Positions 33,790 to 46,352 of a stretch of 64,000 nucleotides of DNA are shown piece after piece. How positions within the stretch are numbered: position 1 is the first letter of the stretch; each line of letters starts with the position of its first letter. Source of the DNA: Physcomitrium patens (taxonomy: Eukaryota > Streptophyta > Bryopsida > Funariales > Funariaceae); assembly GCF_000002425.4 (NCBI RefSeq), contig NC_037257.1:7794533-7858532 (forward strand), read 5' to 3'. The position numbers and the translations under genes were made by a program. The notes below the pieces were generated by a model that worked only from the letters and a program-made list of their open reading frames with translations, was not told where the DNA came from and did no database searches.

Positions 33790-35656
33790 GTTATTTTAAA
33801 AATGATTTCATAATTACAAAGAGCTCTTTCTTATGAATCTCATAATTAATCTTAGTTATTAATTTTTTTTTGGAATAGAAAGCTATAAGATGTAGTTTGT
33901 TGTCTACTTCCATTTGTGACATATTACATCCAAGGCAAAGTCTGATGCATCTATTTTTATGAAAAATACTTAGGAAAAGTAAACATGATATAAAATTGGT
34001 ACAGATGTAAATTCTTTATTTAAAGCATCAAATGATGCTTTGACTTCTTTATACCACTCAAGTTTGTTTTTACAAGTCAAATATATAAGAAGAACTGTAA
34101 TTTGAAAAAAATTCTTAATGAAGATCCGATAATAATTGAAAAAGTCTAAAAAGAATTGTATATCTCTTATTATTCTTAAAATCTTTCAATTAATGATAGT
34201 ATAGTCATTTTTTAGATCCATTAATAGCCTTTTATTCAAAATGATGTATCCTAAGAAGTCAACTTGAATAGTATAGAATATATACTTTTTTAACTTAATA
34301 TATAATCCTACATCTCTATATTTTTGTAATATACAATAAACATGAACCTCATAATTTTTTGTATTCTTAGAATAGATTAAGATGTTATTCAAATAATAAA
34401 AAAATTAAATCATTAAGAAACTCACAAAATACATCATTTATTAAATATCAAAAAACAATTGGTACATTTGTGAGTCCAAAAGGCATGATATTATATTCAA
34501 AATATCCATATCTAGTTTAAAATATAGTTTTTGATTGATTTTTTTTTAATGCATACTAGATTATATATTTCTTGTAGATCTATTTTTGTATAAATCTTTA
34601 TTTGATTGAGTTGATCAAAAAGTCTTGAAATCACAAGTAAAAGATACTTATTCTTGATAGTGATTTTATTAAATTCTTGATAGTCTACACATATCCGCAA
34701 AGTTCCATCTATTTTCTTCACAAATAAAATAAGAGCCTTGGTAGAAGATTTAGAATGCATATAAAATTCTTAGCTAAGTTTTTATCAATGTATTCTTTGA
34801 GTATAACCAACTTGTTTTTGTGATAGGCTATAGATTGATTCAAATAATAGTTGAGCTCTTTCTTGAAGATCAATGGAACAATCATAAGAACAATGCTTTG
34901 GAAGAATATTTACATTTTTCTTTTTAAAAACGTCTTGAAAATCTTGATACTAGCTAAGAATATTACTTGATAACTTTTCACTATTAGAAATAAGTGTGGC
35001 ATATATAGTAAAAGATGATTTTTTTTTTGTGGCATTCAAGAAAGTTCTCGCACCTATTAGTAAAAATTTGGATGTACTAGACTTATATGTTTCTACTTGA
35101 CTAATGAGATTTTGAATTTAAATATGAAAAAAATTAAGATTATAAAAGTCCAATTTATTTGTGGATTATATTTTTTCAATAACAATAATCTTAAAATAAT
35201 CAAATTAAAAGGAGATCAAGTCACATTAAATATTACTATGCTATTATGATCTTTAATTGCTACATCTAAAAGAACAGTCTGATGAGTCTGATGCGTAATA
35301 TCTCCAAAAGATAACAAATAATCATCTATGACTTCTATATGTAGGGATTTAGTTTTCTTAACTAACAATATTTTTTTATTTTTGACAAAATCTTTGTCTA
35401 TAAAATAAATTTAGGCTCTTGAATCTAATAAAGCTAAGACTTTGAAATTTCTTTGGTCCTAAATAAAGTTCTTTTGTAAAACAAGGTCAAGAATTTGAGG
35501 AGAGAATAAAAACTTTACTAGGAATTATATAAGATTTCAATTGCACGATCTTTATTATAGCTAAAAAAACTTATTTTTTAATATATTATCTTTTTTAGCA
35601 ACTATGTTTTTTATTTTGTGGTTGTATTATTTCTTTAGATAATATTGAGCAATGTG
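33790..35656 (-). pseudogene. Element G: RNase H, RT, protease and gag zinc knuckle
   Basis: Minus-strand pol remnant. RT is readable at 34512-34760 (ALILFVKKIDG, CVDYQEFNKITI) and 34186-34392, where the catalytic YVDD/YLDD motif has become NN (NNILIYSK). The protease motif at about 35415 keeps Ser after Asp (DS), which shows that Ser is ancestral. The gag zinc knuckle follows up to the solo LTR at 35657. Confidence 0.8.
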
Positions 35657-36212
35657 TATCAAGAATAAGAACTTGATGAAAGTAAATAATCAAATGAGAC
35701 TTTTTCAAAAAAAATATGATAAAATAGAAATAAAAAAGTACATATTAATAAAGAAATTAAAATGGCTATTGTCAAAAGACAAGAAAACTAGAGACATTTG
35801 AAACTAGACTAGAAATAAGAAGGAATTGACAAGAGTGAAGAAGGCTTCATTCTTGCCTCTATATATACATCTATCTAAGATCTATGTGGTGACATTCTAT
35901 AAGACCTCTAAAAACATGTTGACTTTGTATGATACATATCTTAACTAGCAAGGCAAGTTTTTTATATAGGTCCTACATAATTAACTTGTTCTGCTAGCTA
36001 CCAATACATGTGGCATATGCTTAGCTTGTTGACAAAGTTTCTAATCTATTAATCAACTACAAATACATGTAAAGTCAAAACAACATCTAAAAAGCTTCTA
36101 CGAAGCTTGTATAGAAGGTGTTATAAAATTAATCCACTTTTACCTACTTTTACCTATTTCTACATATTCATATTATCACTGTAGTAGTTATAGTAGATAT
36201 ACATTTGTGACA
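35657..36212 (-). repeat. Solo LTR nested in gag of element G
   Basis: 556 bp, TATCAAGAAT...TTGTGACA, flanked by ATGTG on both sides (35652-35656 and 36213-36217). The gag zinc-knuckle sequence continues exactly across it, so it is a true insertion reduced to one LTR. TATA-like run near 35860. Confidence 0.85.
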
Positions 36213-37137
36213 ATGTGTTTAGCTTCTCTATAATATAAGTAGAAGCTCTTTTGACATTGTCGAGTGTTTTTTTTGCTTCGTGTTGAATTTATATATATTG
36301 TATGAATTTGCATTGATTTTGTCCTTGATGCATAAATTTCTAAAAACTTGAGAGCTACTATCATTATTTGCTACTCTTTTTTGATCACTTTTTTCAAATG
36401 TGGCCGTAAATACTTCTAGAAATGAATTCAAATCATAAAAAAGTTGCAAATCTTTTTTTATTAAAGGTACAAACTAAAGATAGCACTTCTTGATAGAAGT
36501 ATGTCTATGAATCCGACTTGAGTAAATCCATTGGGATATTAGAAAGAATATAATCTTAAATAGAGCTTGACTTATTGCAAAAATCTTCAAAATTTTAATC
36601 TTATTCTATCAAACTTCTCAAGCATATTAATCTTTGTCTCGATCATACTTATAGAAGAAAAACTTCTTAGATTTGGTTGTGAGATTGATATACTTGCTTC
36701 TTTCATTTGAATAACTTTTTGACACAGAATTTCAACTTCTTTCATAGGCATAGGAATAATACCTCAATAATTTACACTAGAAATATGTGAGATTTTTATT
36801 CTTAGAGTGTTGATAAATTCATGAAGATTTGCAATAGTTACAAATCAATTCCTACTTTTGCTCAGAATAGCATCTACAATCTTTTCTTCCATAGATAATT
36901 TAAACAAATTCAAAAATTAAATTAAAAGATGGTAATCTTCAATTTTTAATATCAAATGAAAATTTCTACAAAGAAGGATATATTTTTTTTTCTTTAAAGA
37001 AAAAATTAGTGTTAGAAAATAAGATTGTTTGTTTAAAGGTAGATAGTCTATATCCTTCAAAATACAATAATAAAAGTGGGATAATCCAATCACTTCTAAA
37101 ACAAGACAGAAACACTAAATTAACACTCTTGTCAAAC
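36213..37137 (-). pseudogene. Element G: gag and leader
   Basis: Decayed gag on the minus strand (readable piece 36228-36449) of the variant type shared with remnant H at 4002-5201. Start region near 36890; leader up to the LTR at 37138. Confidence 0.7.
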
Positions 37138-37667
37138 TATCTAGGAAATGAATCCTAAAGAAAGAAATATTTAATACACTCTTATGTTACTTAAAAGAAT
37201 TAAAAAGTCACTCTGAGATGATATGGTATTAAATTAGAATGACTATTGCCAAAGACAAAAAGACTTAGAAATTTTTAAAATAAGATAATAGACTAGAATG
37301 GCATTGACAAGAGTGAAGAAGGCTTCACTCTTACCTCTATATATATTCTTAATTAGGAATTACATGGCAATATCTTTTAGAACATCCAAAATGTGTTGAA
37401 TTTATAAGACACATATCTTAACTTGCAAGGCTAGTTTTCTATATATACGCCAAATAGTTAGCTTATTTTGTAAGCTATTAATACAAGATTAATTTATTGA
37501 GTAAGTTTGTAACCTAATAATTCACTACAAATACATGTAAAATAAAAGCAATATCTATGAAGCTTCTAAAAAACTTCTCTAAAAACTATTATGAAATAAA
37601 TCTATATTTACATACTTCTACTTAATTATATAGGTAAATAATAGAATAAATATGTAAGTCCATGACT
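37138..37667 (-). repeat. 5' LTR of element G (variant type)
   Basis: About 530 bp, TATCTAGGAAATG...CATGACT. Pairs with 24900-25417 by the shared outer segment. The outer terminal bases are decayed. Confidence 0.75.
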
Positions 37668-38400
37668 GCTTGTTGTTAATTTAATTAATACAAGATATAA
37701 AAAGTCTAAATCAAAATCAATAATTTAATTATATATTATTGAATTTTAATCTATTGTAAGATAGCAAAGAATTTTATTTAAGATTTAAGATTGATTAGAA
37801 TTAATTCAAGATTTAGAATTTAATTAAAATTTAAGATTTTTTTTGGGTTTGATTAATATTTAATTAAGATTTGATTAAATTTTGATTTAGAATTGATTAA
37901 AATTTGTCTAGAATTGTCTAAGATTTTATTAGGATTTATTAAAGTTGGTATAATATTTAATATTTTAATTAGAATTTTAATTATAATTTGATTAAATATT
38001 TCATTAGGATTTTTTTAATATTTATATTTTTAATATTTAAAAATATATTTTTTATTTTTTCTTTTAAAAAAAATTATTTGAAATATTTTTTAAAGATTTA
38101 TTTATATTTTTGTTTAAGATTTTTTTTTTATTTGTTTTGAGATTAATTTATCACTTCTTTATATTTCTTTAGTAATTTTTTTATAATTTATTTTGGATCG
38201 ATAAAAATTTTATTATGATTATTAAGATTCACTTGAATTTTATTTAAATTTTTATTAAACTTCGTAGGATTGTGTTGCATTTTTGTTTACCTTCTACAAC
38301 TACATATTTGATGCATTTTCAAGCAAGAACATATGTAATACAACAATAAGAAAAGACATAGTATTATTTGAATTCTTTCTAAAATATAAAATATAATTGG
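37668..38400 (+). repeat. Repeat R, copy 2, last part
   Basis: Continues the repeat after element G. The low-complexity ATTAAGATTTAGAATT-type stretch and the GATGCATTTTCAAGCAAGAAC segment (about 38310) match copy 1 in reverse (about 5890-6600). The minus-strand frame at 38300-38527 runs across its edge and shows no domain. Confidence 0.55.
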
Positions 38401-38987
38401 CCAAGATTTCACCAATATCTTCAATAAGGCCTTCAAAAATAGTTACTTCTATAGCATCCTCAATCAAGGTCTCATCAACTTGATTCCTAATAAAGATACA
38501 ACCAAAAACATTGAAAACTACCAACATATAATGGTGCTATTTATAACATATAAATTGGCAGCATAAATAGTAGCCAATCTTCTCCAATCAATCCTACTAA
38601 GTTGTATATACCTTACCTAGATAAGCTTTGTAAAAAATAGATATATCATTGATAATGTATTTTTGATATGTGAATCAATTTATTCAATCCAAGAAACCAA
38701 TAAAGACTTTATGATTCTACTCCTAAATTTTAAAAAAACCTACATCAAATTTAACTATACATTCTTCTACAAAACCATGTACAAACTTATATTCTTTAAA
38801 GAATTGATAAAATTAATCATAATGCTTTAATTTTTAGTCCTAGTCAAAAAGTACAAGAGCAACAAGTTTACCTTCAAATACTCTATGAATCAAAGATGCC
38901 TCCTTGCATCCTATTTATACTTATTTATTTCAAATGCTCTATATTATATGGTCAACAATCCAATATATGGTATAGAGAGCTTACAAT
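38401..38987. other. AT-rich DNA between repeat R and element D
   Basis: No LTR, gag/pol or other similarity seen. Short frames only. Confidence 0.4.
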
Positions 38988-39465
38988 TGTTGATATTATA
39001 GATATTTAATATTAATATTTTAGAAATATTCTTAAAATATTTCATCAAATTTTAAAAGGTTTTAAAATATTTTCAAAAGATTCTAAAAAAATTCTTAAAA
39101 AGTTCTAAAAGATTTTCAAAATTTTCTAGTAGATTTTAAAAAGTTCTAAAAAGATTAAAATAATTTTTTGAAAAACTTTTTGAGATTGCTTTATCTTCAA
39201 GCAATATAAAAACTTCTCTAGAATATTCCTTCAATTTCTTCATCTTCAAACAATATGAAACTTCTTAAAAAGCTTTTTAGAATTATTTTGTCTTGAAGTA
39301 ATTTGGGAACTTCTTAAGAAATTTTCTAATACTTAGTATATATTAGAGTCAAGGCTCAAAGAATCTTCAGTTTCAATAATACATTGCTTGAAGTTTTAGC
39401 CTACCTTTCTTAGTGTTGATTTTGTATTCATCTGATTTAATAAAAATTTTGCTAGCTTTTTTATT

Positions 39466-39499
<34 letters not shown>

Positions 39500-39526
39500 G
39501 GTCTTTTGTATAGTGTATCTATGACA
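38988..39526 (+). repeat. 5' LTR of element D
   Basis: TGTTGATATT...CTATGACA, about 539 bp, including a 29-base poly-T run at 39471-39499 that is mostly absent from its partner. Shares with 50988-51461 the TAGTATATATTAGAG-like TATA stretch and the CTTGGTGTTGATTTTGTA-like inner part. Confidence 0.75.
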
Positions 39527-39707
39527 ATTTGTCAAGATTGTTCTATTAATAATACTAGAGCTTGATCCTTGTTGGTAAAAAATAGATTATTACTCTTTTT
39601 GAAGCCATTTAAGCGCTTTAGAGGTTGTAGAGTATCATCTTCTAAATTGGTATTATTTATTTATTTATTTATTTTCTTTCAAGATTATTGGAAGTGAAGA
39701 TGTTAGT

Positions 39708-40531
39708 ATGGTTGAGTCTCTTAAGTCCAAGTTAGATGTTATTATGAACATGTTGAATGCTTTATTTGATAGAATTATTAAAATTGAAAGATTTTTTATA
39801 AGATTTTATGGTGATACAAGACTTGAAGTAGATCAGTCTATAATGCAAGCACTTTCTGAAGCTTCTACATCTAAGGAGATAGTGGAATTTATATCTTAAC
39901 AAGAAAATTTACCTATTTAACAATGTAAGGAGTCTTGGATTAGTCTTTTACAAAAGTTTGATGATATGCACTTTAAGTTTTCAAGGTTTGTTAATCAAAT
40001 TTGATTAGTAACTTTTCTACAACTTAAATGCTATTTAATAGAGGAATTGCAAGTTGATTTAGTTGAAACCTTATTAATAAGATAAGCCTTATCTTGATTT
40101 TTATTTTTATTTGAAAAAAAATCTCCAATCTTGAATAACTTTAAAACTAATTTATAAGCATTTGCAGAGGCATTTAGAAAACATGACAAGGCTTGATAGG
40201 CAACAACAAAGATTTCTTCATTATATCAAGAATCATGCTTTATATTAATTTATGTATCTAATTTTAAATTATTTGTTTATGACATCAATTGAAATGAACA
40301 AGTACTTATAAGCCAATTCTATTAAAAAATAAAGGATAATATAAAAGAGCTATTATTATTAATACTTAATCTTGAAACATTCAATGAAGCTATCAAGTAA
40401 GTTGTGAAGTGCAATAATCAATTATTTTAATGCCATCAAGATTAACGCTTATGGACTTTGACAAAGTAATGCACTAAAAATTTGTATTCTATTGCTTCTA
40501 CAAATGTATTATTTCTACACTTTAGAGCTAA
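39708..40531 (+). pseudogene. gag of element D, first part
   Basis: Starts MVESLKSKLDVIMNML, a heptad-like N terminus as in the A/B/C gag, open to 39899, then broken. The core continues to 40531, where element C is inserted; the zinc-knuckle part is beyond it. Confidence 0.65.
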
Positions 40532-41083
40532 TGTCACGGCCATAATCATGTAAGCTAATAATTACATATAGAAATAGGTAGAAGTAAGTAAAAATAGATA
40601 AAAGTAAGTTAATTCTATAATATTTAATATAGAAGCTTCCTAGAAACTTCCTAGACGCTGCTTTGACTTCATAGGTGTCTTTAATTGACTTTTTGGATTA
40701 GAAACGTGGTCAACAAGTTGGCCATGTGCCACACATGTTGTTAGCTTGAAGATCAAGCTAACTATGTGGCCCACACGTAGAAAAACTTGCCTTGTAAGTC
40801 AAGGCATGTGTCCTACAAAGTCAACACATATTGGAGGTCCTATAGAACGTCGCCACGTAGCCCCTAGTTAGATAGTATATATAGAGACAAGAGTGAAGGC
40901 TTCTTCACTCTTGTCAACTCCTTTCTTGCTTCTAGTCCAGATTCAAGAGTCTTTAGTTTCTTGTCTTGTGGCAATAGCTATTCCAGTTTCCTTTTAATAT
41001 ACCTACTTGTTTATATTTTGACTTATTATATCGAGATAGCCTTTTGGTGTATATATTTCCTCATCGAGTCTTTGTCCTTGACA
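40532..41083 (+). repeat. 5' LTR of element C
   Basis: 552 bp. C at offsets 84 (40615) and 130 (40661). Contains the TATA-like run 40876-40883 and, two bases later, the 13-bp-arm hairpin GACAAGAGTGAAG / CTTCACTCTTGTC (40886-40915, loop GCTT). Confidence 0.95.
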
Positions 41084-41295
41084 GATTGACAAGAGTACAC
41101 TTACAATATCAGAGCTTTGTTTTTTCTTGAGTAAGAGTGGATTACCCCTTTCTCTTGACAAGACATAAGCGTATTAGAAGTTTGCGGATTACCCACTTCT
41201 AAACTGATATTGTTCTTAGTATCTTCTTTGTTAGCAAGTCTTTCATTTCTTTTGTCTTGAGCAATATCAAACAAATTTTTCTTCTTAGTGTCATT

Positions 41296-42300
41296 ATGGC
41301 AGAGCTTGTTGAAATGAAGAGTGCAATGGCACAAATGCAAGAGCAAATGAGGGAGTTAATGCTTGCGATGCATCAACTCAATTCACCAACACAGAAAAGA
41401 ACAAGAATAGCAGAAAGTGGAGATATAGAGATGATCGGAGCTGCTTCAACATCTACAACAAATCACGTTCCTTCTCCAATTGTACAACACCCTATAAGCA
41501 TTAGAGAACCAAGAATTGCCTTACCTGAGAAATTTGATGGTACGAGATCAAAGTTTCGAGGGTTCATCAATCAAGTACAATTGGCAATTGAACTTCAATC
41601 GCAAAGCTATCCAACTCCAGGATCACAAGTCAGGTTTATTGGCACTCTACTTTCTGGTTCTGCATTATCATAGTTTTTGTCTTTTCTTGAACAACGAAAT
41701 CCAATATTGGACAATTTGGAAGCTTTTTTGGCGGAGTTTCGATCTATGTATGGTGAACACGATGCAACTCGTGTTGCAAGAAATAAGATCCGAATTCTGC
41801 GACAAAGAAATCGCTCAGTAACAGTATATGCTTCATAATTTCGACAACTTGCAATTGACATCAAGTGGGATGATGCTGCACTCATCAGTCAATTTTTTTA
41901 TGGATTGCAATACGAAGTAAAGAAATTAAAGCTCAACTTACCTGATCCTCAAACTTTGAGTCAAGCAATCGATTTTGCGGTAAAATGTGATAATCGACTT
42001 TTTGAATTTCGATCTGAGAATCATTCACGGGAACCTCAACGTTATTACTCAATGGCAACATCAACATCTTTGCCAAACGTACATTCGGAAGTAGAAGACA
42101 TGCAAATTGACGCGGTACGTTTTAAACCTCTAACTGAGCAAGAAAAGATTCGTCGTCGTCAAGAAGGATTATGTTTATATTGCAGAGAACCTAAGCACAC
42201 TGCTCAACATTGTCCAAAGAAACGACGCAACTATAAAATGAGGGGTACGACGGTCAAAGAAGACAACATGTTGGAAAACGGATTCGTCCAGCTACAATAG
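41296..42300 (+). pseudogene. gag of element C with two internal stops
   Basis: ATG at 41296. TAG at 41671-41673 (the Trp position shared with A and B) and a private CAA-to-TAA at 41836-41838. Seven residues before the first stop differ from A and B; several of these (TR, SQ, PG) match the older copy at the window start and are thus ancestral. CCHC knuckle intact. Confidence 0.9.
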
Positions 42301-45300
42301 GGACCGTGCAGCTGGAACCTTGTACAATTCCTAATGAAGGTCCTATCCTCTCCTCAGAACCCTCTCCTTGTTTTATAATAGACTTATATTTAGGACCTAA
42401 GAATTACAAAGCCTCTGCTTTATTAGATTTGGGAGCCTCAGCATGTTTTTTAGATGAACAATTCATTAAAAGTCGTAAAATACCCTTTGTACAGAAACCT
42501 AAACCAGTACATGTAGAAGTCATAGATGGTCGTCCCTTATCTTCTGGAGATGTCACTCATGAAACTCATCCTATAAAAGTAACAATAGACGGTCATGATA
42601 GCTACATAGCTTTTAACATAATTAAATCCCCGTCCAATCCAGTTATTTTAGGTTTATCCTGGCTAGAAAAATATAACCCTCGAATAGATTGGAATTCGCG
42701 TAAACTTGACTTTTCCAAAAGCGTTATTAATAGTTCTACGAACCAAGTAAAAAATTATAAGTCTAGTACAGTAAAACTCGTACTGATAGGTGCAAAAGCA
42801 TTTATACACGCAGCAAAAGAAGGATCAATTTTTGCTATTTATGCTGCACCTATTTCTGAAAACGTAAAGACTTCAAGTGGCATTCCAAGTCAATATCAGG
42901 AGTATCAAGACGTTTTTGAGAAAAAGAATGCAGATATTCTTCCTGAGCATCGTCCATATGATTGTTCAATCGACCTCAAGGAAAGAACTCAGCCACCATT
43001 TGGACCAATTTACAGTTTATCGCAAGATGAGATGGCTGAACTCAAGACATATATTGACGAGAATTTAGCGAAGAATTTCATACGCCATTCAAAATCTCCA
43101 GCAAGAGCTCCAATTCTATTCGTAAAGAAAAAAGATGGATCTTTACGAATGTGTGTTGATTATCGAGGACTCAACAAGATCACAATCAAGAACAGGTATC
43201 CATTACCTTTGATATCAGGACTCCTTGACCAGTTGAATCAAGCTAAGATCTATACAAAAATAGATCTAAGAGGAGCATATAATCTAGTACGGATCAAAGA
43301 AGGAGATGAATAGAAGACTGCATTTCGAACCAGGTATGGACATTTCGAATATAATGTCATGCCCTTTGGACTCATGAATGCACCAACTGCTTTTCAACAT
43401 CTCATGAATGATGTATTTCGTGAATTCTTAGACAATTTTGTCGTCTACTATGTTGACGATATCTTGATCTATTCCAAGAACGTCGAAGAACATGAAATAC
43501 ATGTTCGTCAAGTATTACAAAAACTTAGAGATGCAGGATTGTACGCCAAGATGGAAAAGTGTGTATTTCACACTACTCAAGTTGACTTTTTAGGATACAT
43601 CATTTCAAATGATGGTCTCATGATGGATTCTAAGAAAGTCCAAACAATCGTGGATTGGAAGATTCCAAGGACGGTAAGAGATGTCCAATGTTTCTTGGGA
43701 TTTGCCAATTACTATCGGATCTTCATCAAAGATTTCTCACGAGTTGCAGCTCCACTTACACGCTTGACTAGTAAAGATAAATTTCAATGGAATCAAGAAG
43801 CGGAAGTAGCATTTGAAGCCTTGAAGACATCGTTTGTCTCTGCACCAGTCTTATATCGTGTTGACTTTTCCAAGGCATTTTTTATGGAAACAGATGCATC
43901 AGATTTTGCCTTGGGTGCAATTTTATCACAAATGGGAACAGATGACAAACTCCATCCGATAGCTTTTCATTCAAGAAAATTCTCAGCAGTCGAGATCAAT
44001 TATGAGATCCACGATAAAGAACTTCTTGCGATCGTGGATTCCTTTCAAGAATGGCGTCATTATCTAGAAGGCGCTTCTAGTCCAGTCACTGTGTATACAG
44101 ATCACAAGAACCTCGAGTATTTCATGTCAGCACGCGTGTTGAATCGTCGTCAAGCTCGTTGGAGTATGTCTTTGTCAAGATTCGAGTTCATTATCACTTA
44201 TCGGCCAGGAAAACAACAAGGTTTGTCTGATGCCCTATCTAGACGTTCTTATTTTGCACCAAAAGAAAGAGATGCAGCTTTTGAGCAACAAAGAACGGTC
44301 CTCTTGAAACCGGAGCAATTTCATCTCCGAGCAATGAAATCAACATTGACTGTTGATTCAACTTTTCTCAAGCAAATCCAGTCCAGTATGTCCTCAGACC
44401 CTCTTGTTTATGATATCGAGAATAATTCTTCCAAGTCTCATGATCCTTCTAAGTTTGAGTTCAAGAATAATCTATTATATTTTGAAGGATGCCTATATGT
44501 TCCAGAAGGAGAAGCACGTTTACGTGTTCTTCAAGCACATCATGACTTTCCAGCAGCAGGGCACTTTGGATATAATAAGACTTTGGAACTCATATCAAGA
44601 GATTTTTGGTGGCCACAAATGTGGAAGTCAGTCAAAGACTTTGTACAATCATGTGATATTTGTTCAAGATCAAAAATTCCTCGTCATCGACCTTATGGAC
44701 TTCTTCAGCCATTACCTATACCAGAACAACCATGGTCTTCTGTTTCTATGGATTTCATCACAGATCTTCCAAGCTCAAGATCTTATCATTCTATATTTGT
44801 GATAGTAGATCGTTTCACCAAGATGGCACATTTTGTGCCATGTACAAAATCTATCACAGGTGAAGAAACAGCTAAGCTTTTCATTGATAATATCTATCGC
44901 TATGATGGATTACCTAAAGATATCATATCAGTTAGGGGAACTCAATTTGTGTCAAGATTTTGGAAGACCCTTTTCAAGATTTTAAAAGTGGACATAAAGC
45001 TATCTTCGGCTTTCCATCCTCAAACTGATGGACAAACAGAGCGCGTAAACCAAGTCTTGGAGCAATATTTAAGGTGTACTATCAACTACCAACAAGATGA
45101 TTGGACAACCCTTCTGCCATTGGCAGAGTTTGCTTATAATAATACGGTACATTCTTCCATGTAACAAACACCTTTCTTTGCCAATTATGGCTATCATCCA
45201 CGACTTGATACTTTTGATTTTTCAAAAGTTGATAATCTTGCAGCAAAAGATATGGCAAATCGGTTGTCAGAGTTACATGCAATAATGAAGACACAATTGA

Positions 45301-45794
45301 AGGAAGCTCAAGAACGACAAAAGATAAACGCAGATCTATATCGTAAAGAGCAACCACAAATCAACGTGGGTGATAAGGTATGGCTACTTCGTCGCAATAT
45401 CAAGACTACTCGACCTTGTGACAAGTTGGACTATCGTAGGCTTGGCCCCTTTTCTGTTTCTGAACAGATCAACCCAGTTGCATATCGGTTACATCTACCG
45501 GAGTCAATGAAGATCCATCCTGTATTCCACGTATCTCTTCTTGAACCATATAAGACAGTGGATATACAAGGAAGAAGACAAATGCCACCGCCTCCTATAG
45601 AAGTAGATAATAATGAAGAATTTGAGGTAGAAGAGATATTAGACTCAAGGCGGCGCCGAAATAAGCTGGAATATCTTGTTCATTGGCGCGGATATGATAT
45701 TAGTGAACGCACATGGGAGCCATCCAGGAATCTAGCAAATGCATCAGCTAAAGTCAAAGTTTTTCATCAACGACATCCATCAAAACCAAGATGA
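42237..45794 (+). pseudogene. pol of element C, two stops
   Basis: 1186-codon frame overlapping gag by 64 bases in the -1 frame; a possible slip site G GAA AAC is at 42273-42279. Protease DLGAS; RT amber 43311-43313; YVDD intact; integrase CDIC finger intact, SVRG in place of SDRG; CAA-to-TAA at 45162-45164. Chromodomain complete near 45610-45790. It is the least damaged pol in the window, but has the same key changes as A and B. Confidence 0.95.
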
Positions 45795-45888
45795 AAATCT
45801 CTCCTATAAAAGAGACAAGATTGAGGCAAAATAACATTCAATTTCCTATCCTTGTTTGTAACTTCTTTGTATTTGTGACGCTAATTAG

Positions 45889-46311
45889 ATGGAGAGCCAA
45901 CAACCAGCGGATTCAACTCAAGAACCTTCGTTTGCTGACATGTCGGATGAGACATTACGATTGTCACAACCTTCAAGACGACGCAATCGAGATGAAGATC
46001 TTCAAGAACGACATGTTCTTCCTCGAACAGATGGTGAGATACAACGCGTTTGGTATCACGATTTGGGAAGGGACTCTCGATGTTTGGTGATTTTGCTAGA
46101 GGTAGGAACAACTCCTGATGGTGTTCCGAATATTCTATTCGAAGGAAGTTATGAAGGCCTCGATAATGATCAAATAACTGGGTGGTCTTCCCGCCCTGGT
46201 ATGGGACACTACCGATGGTTGAGAGGCCCTATCAATCATCTTCGAAGAGAACAGAGATCAGAGTATGTGGCGAATATAATTCGTCGCATCATAGATTTCC
46301 TCAACATATGA
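45889..46311 (+). CDS. ORF3 of element C (intact, 140 residues)
   Basis: Intact, differing from the A copy by a single Thr-to-Ile near the end (VANI for VANT). Begins 94 bases after the pol stop and ends 41 bases before the 3' LTR. Unknown function; see 23124-23546 for description. Confidence 0.75.
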   Translation: MESQQPADSTQEPSFADMSDETLRLSQPSRRRNRDEDLQERHVLPRTDGEIQRVWYHDLGRDSRCLVILLEVGTTPDGVPNILFEGSYEGLDNDQITGWSSRPGMGHYRWLRGPINHLRREQRSEYVANIIRRIIDFLNI

Positions 46312-46352
46312 TGACCGCTCCTCGTGAAACTCGTCTCTAGAAGGGGGGGTAA

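Larger units (their letters stand above)
24900..37667 (-). mobile_element. Element G: old gypsy element with internal inversion
   Basis: Paired variant-type LTRs at 24900-25417 (3') and 37138-37667 (5') and flanks GCTTA (24895-24899) and GCTTG (37668-37672), a 4-of-5 target duplication, show this was one minus-strand insertion into repeat R. Its 3' part (ORF3, chromodomain) is at 25418-26692 and its 5' part (gag to RNase H) at 33790-37137. Between them the RNase H-integrase piece lies inverted (26693-27264 and 33638-33730). Element B is nested in the inverted piece and a solo LTR in gag. All frames are destroyed. Confidence 0.8.

Noticed and set aside
35657..37667. LTR-gag-LTR unit resembling a non-autonomous TR-GAG element
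   Set aside because: The gag zinc-knuckle and protease sequence continues exactly on the other side of the LTR at 35656, and ATGTG is duplicated around that LTR, so it is a solo LTR inside element G.
38300..38527. 75-codon minus-strand frame
   Set aside because: It runs across the edge of repeat R; no domain and no counterpart in the other R copies.
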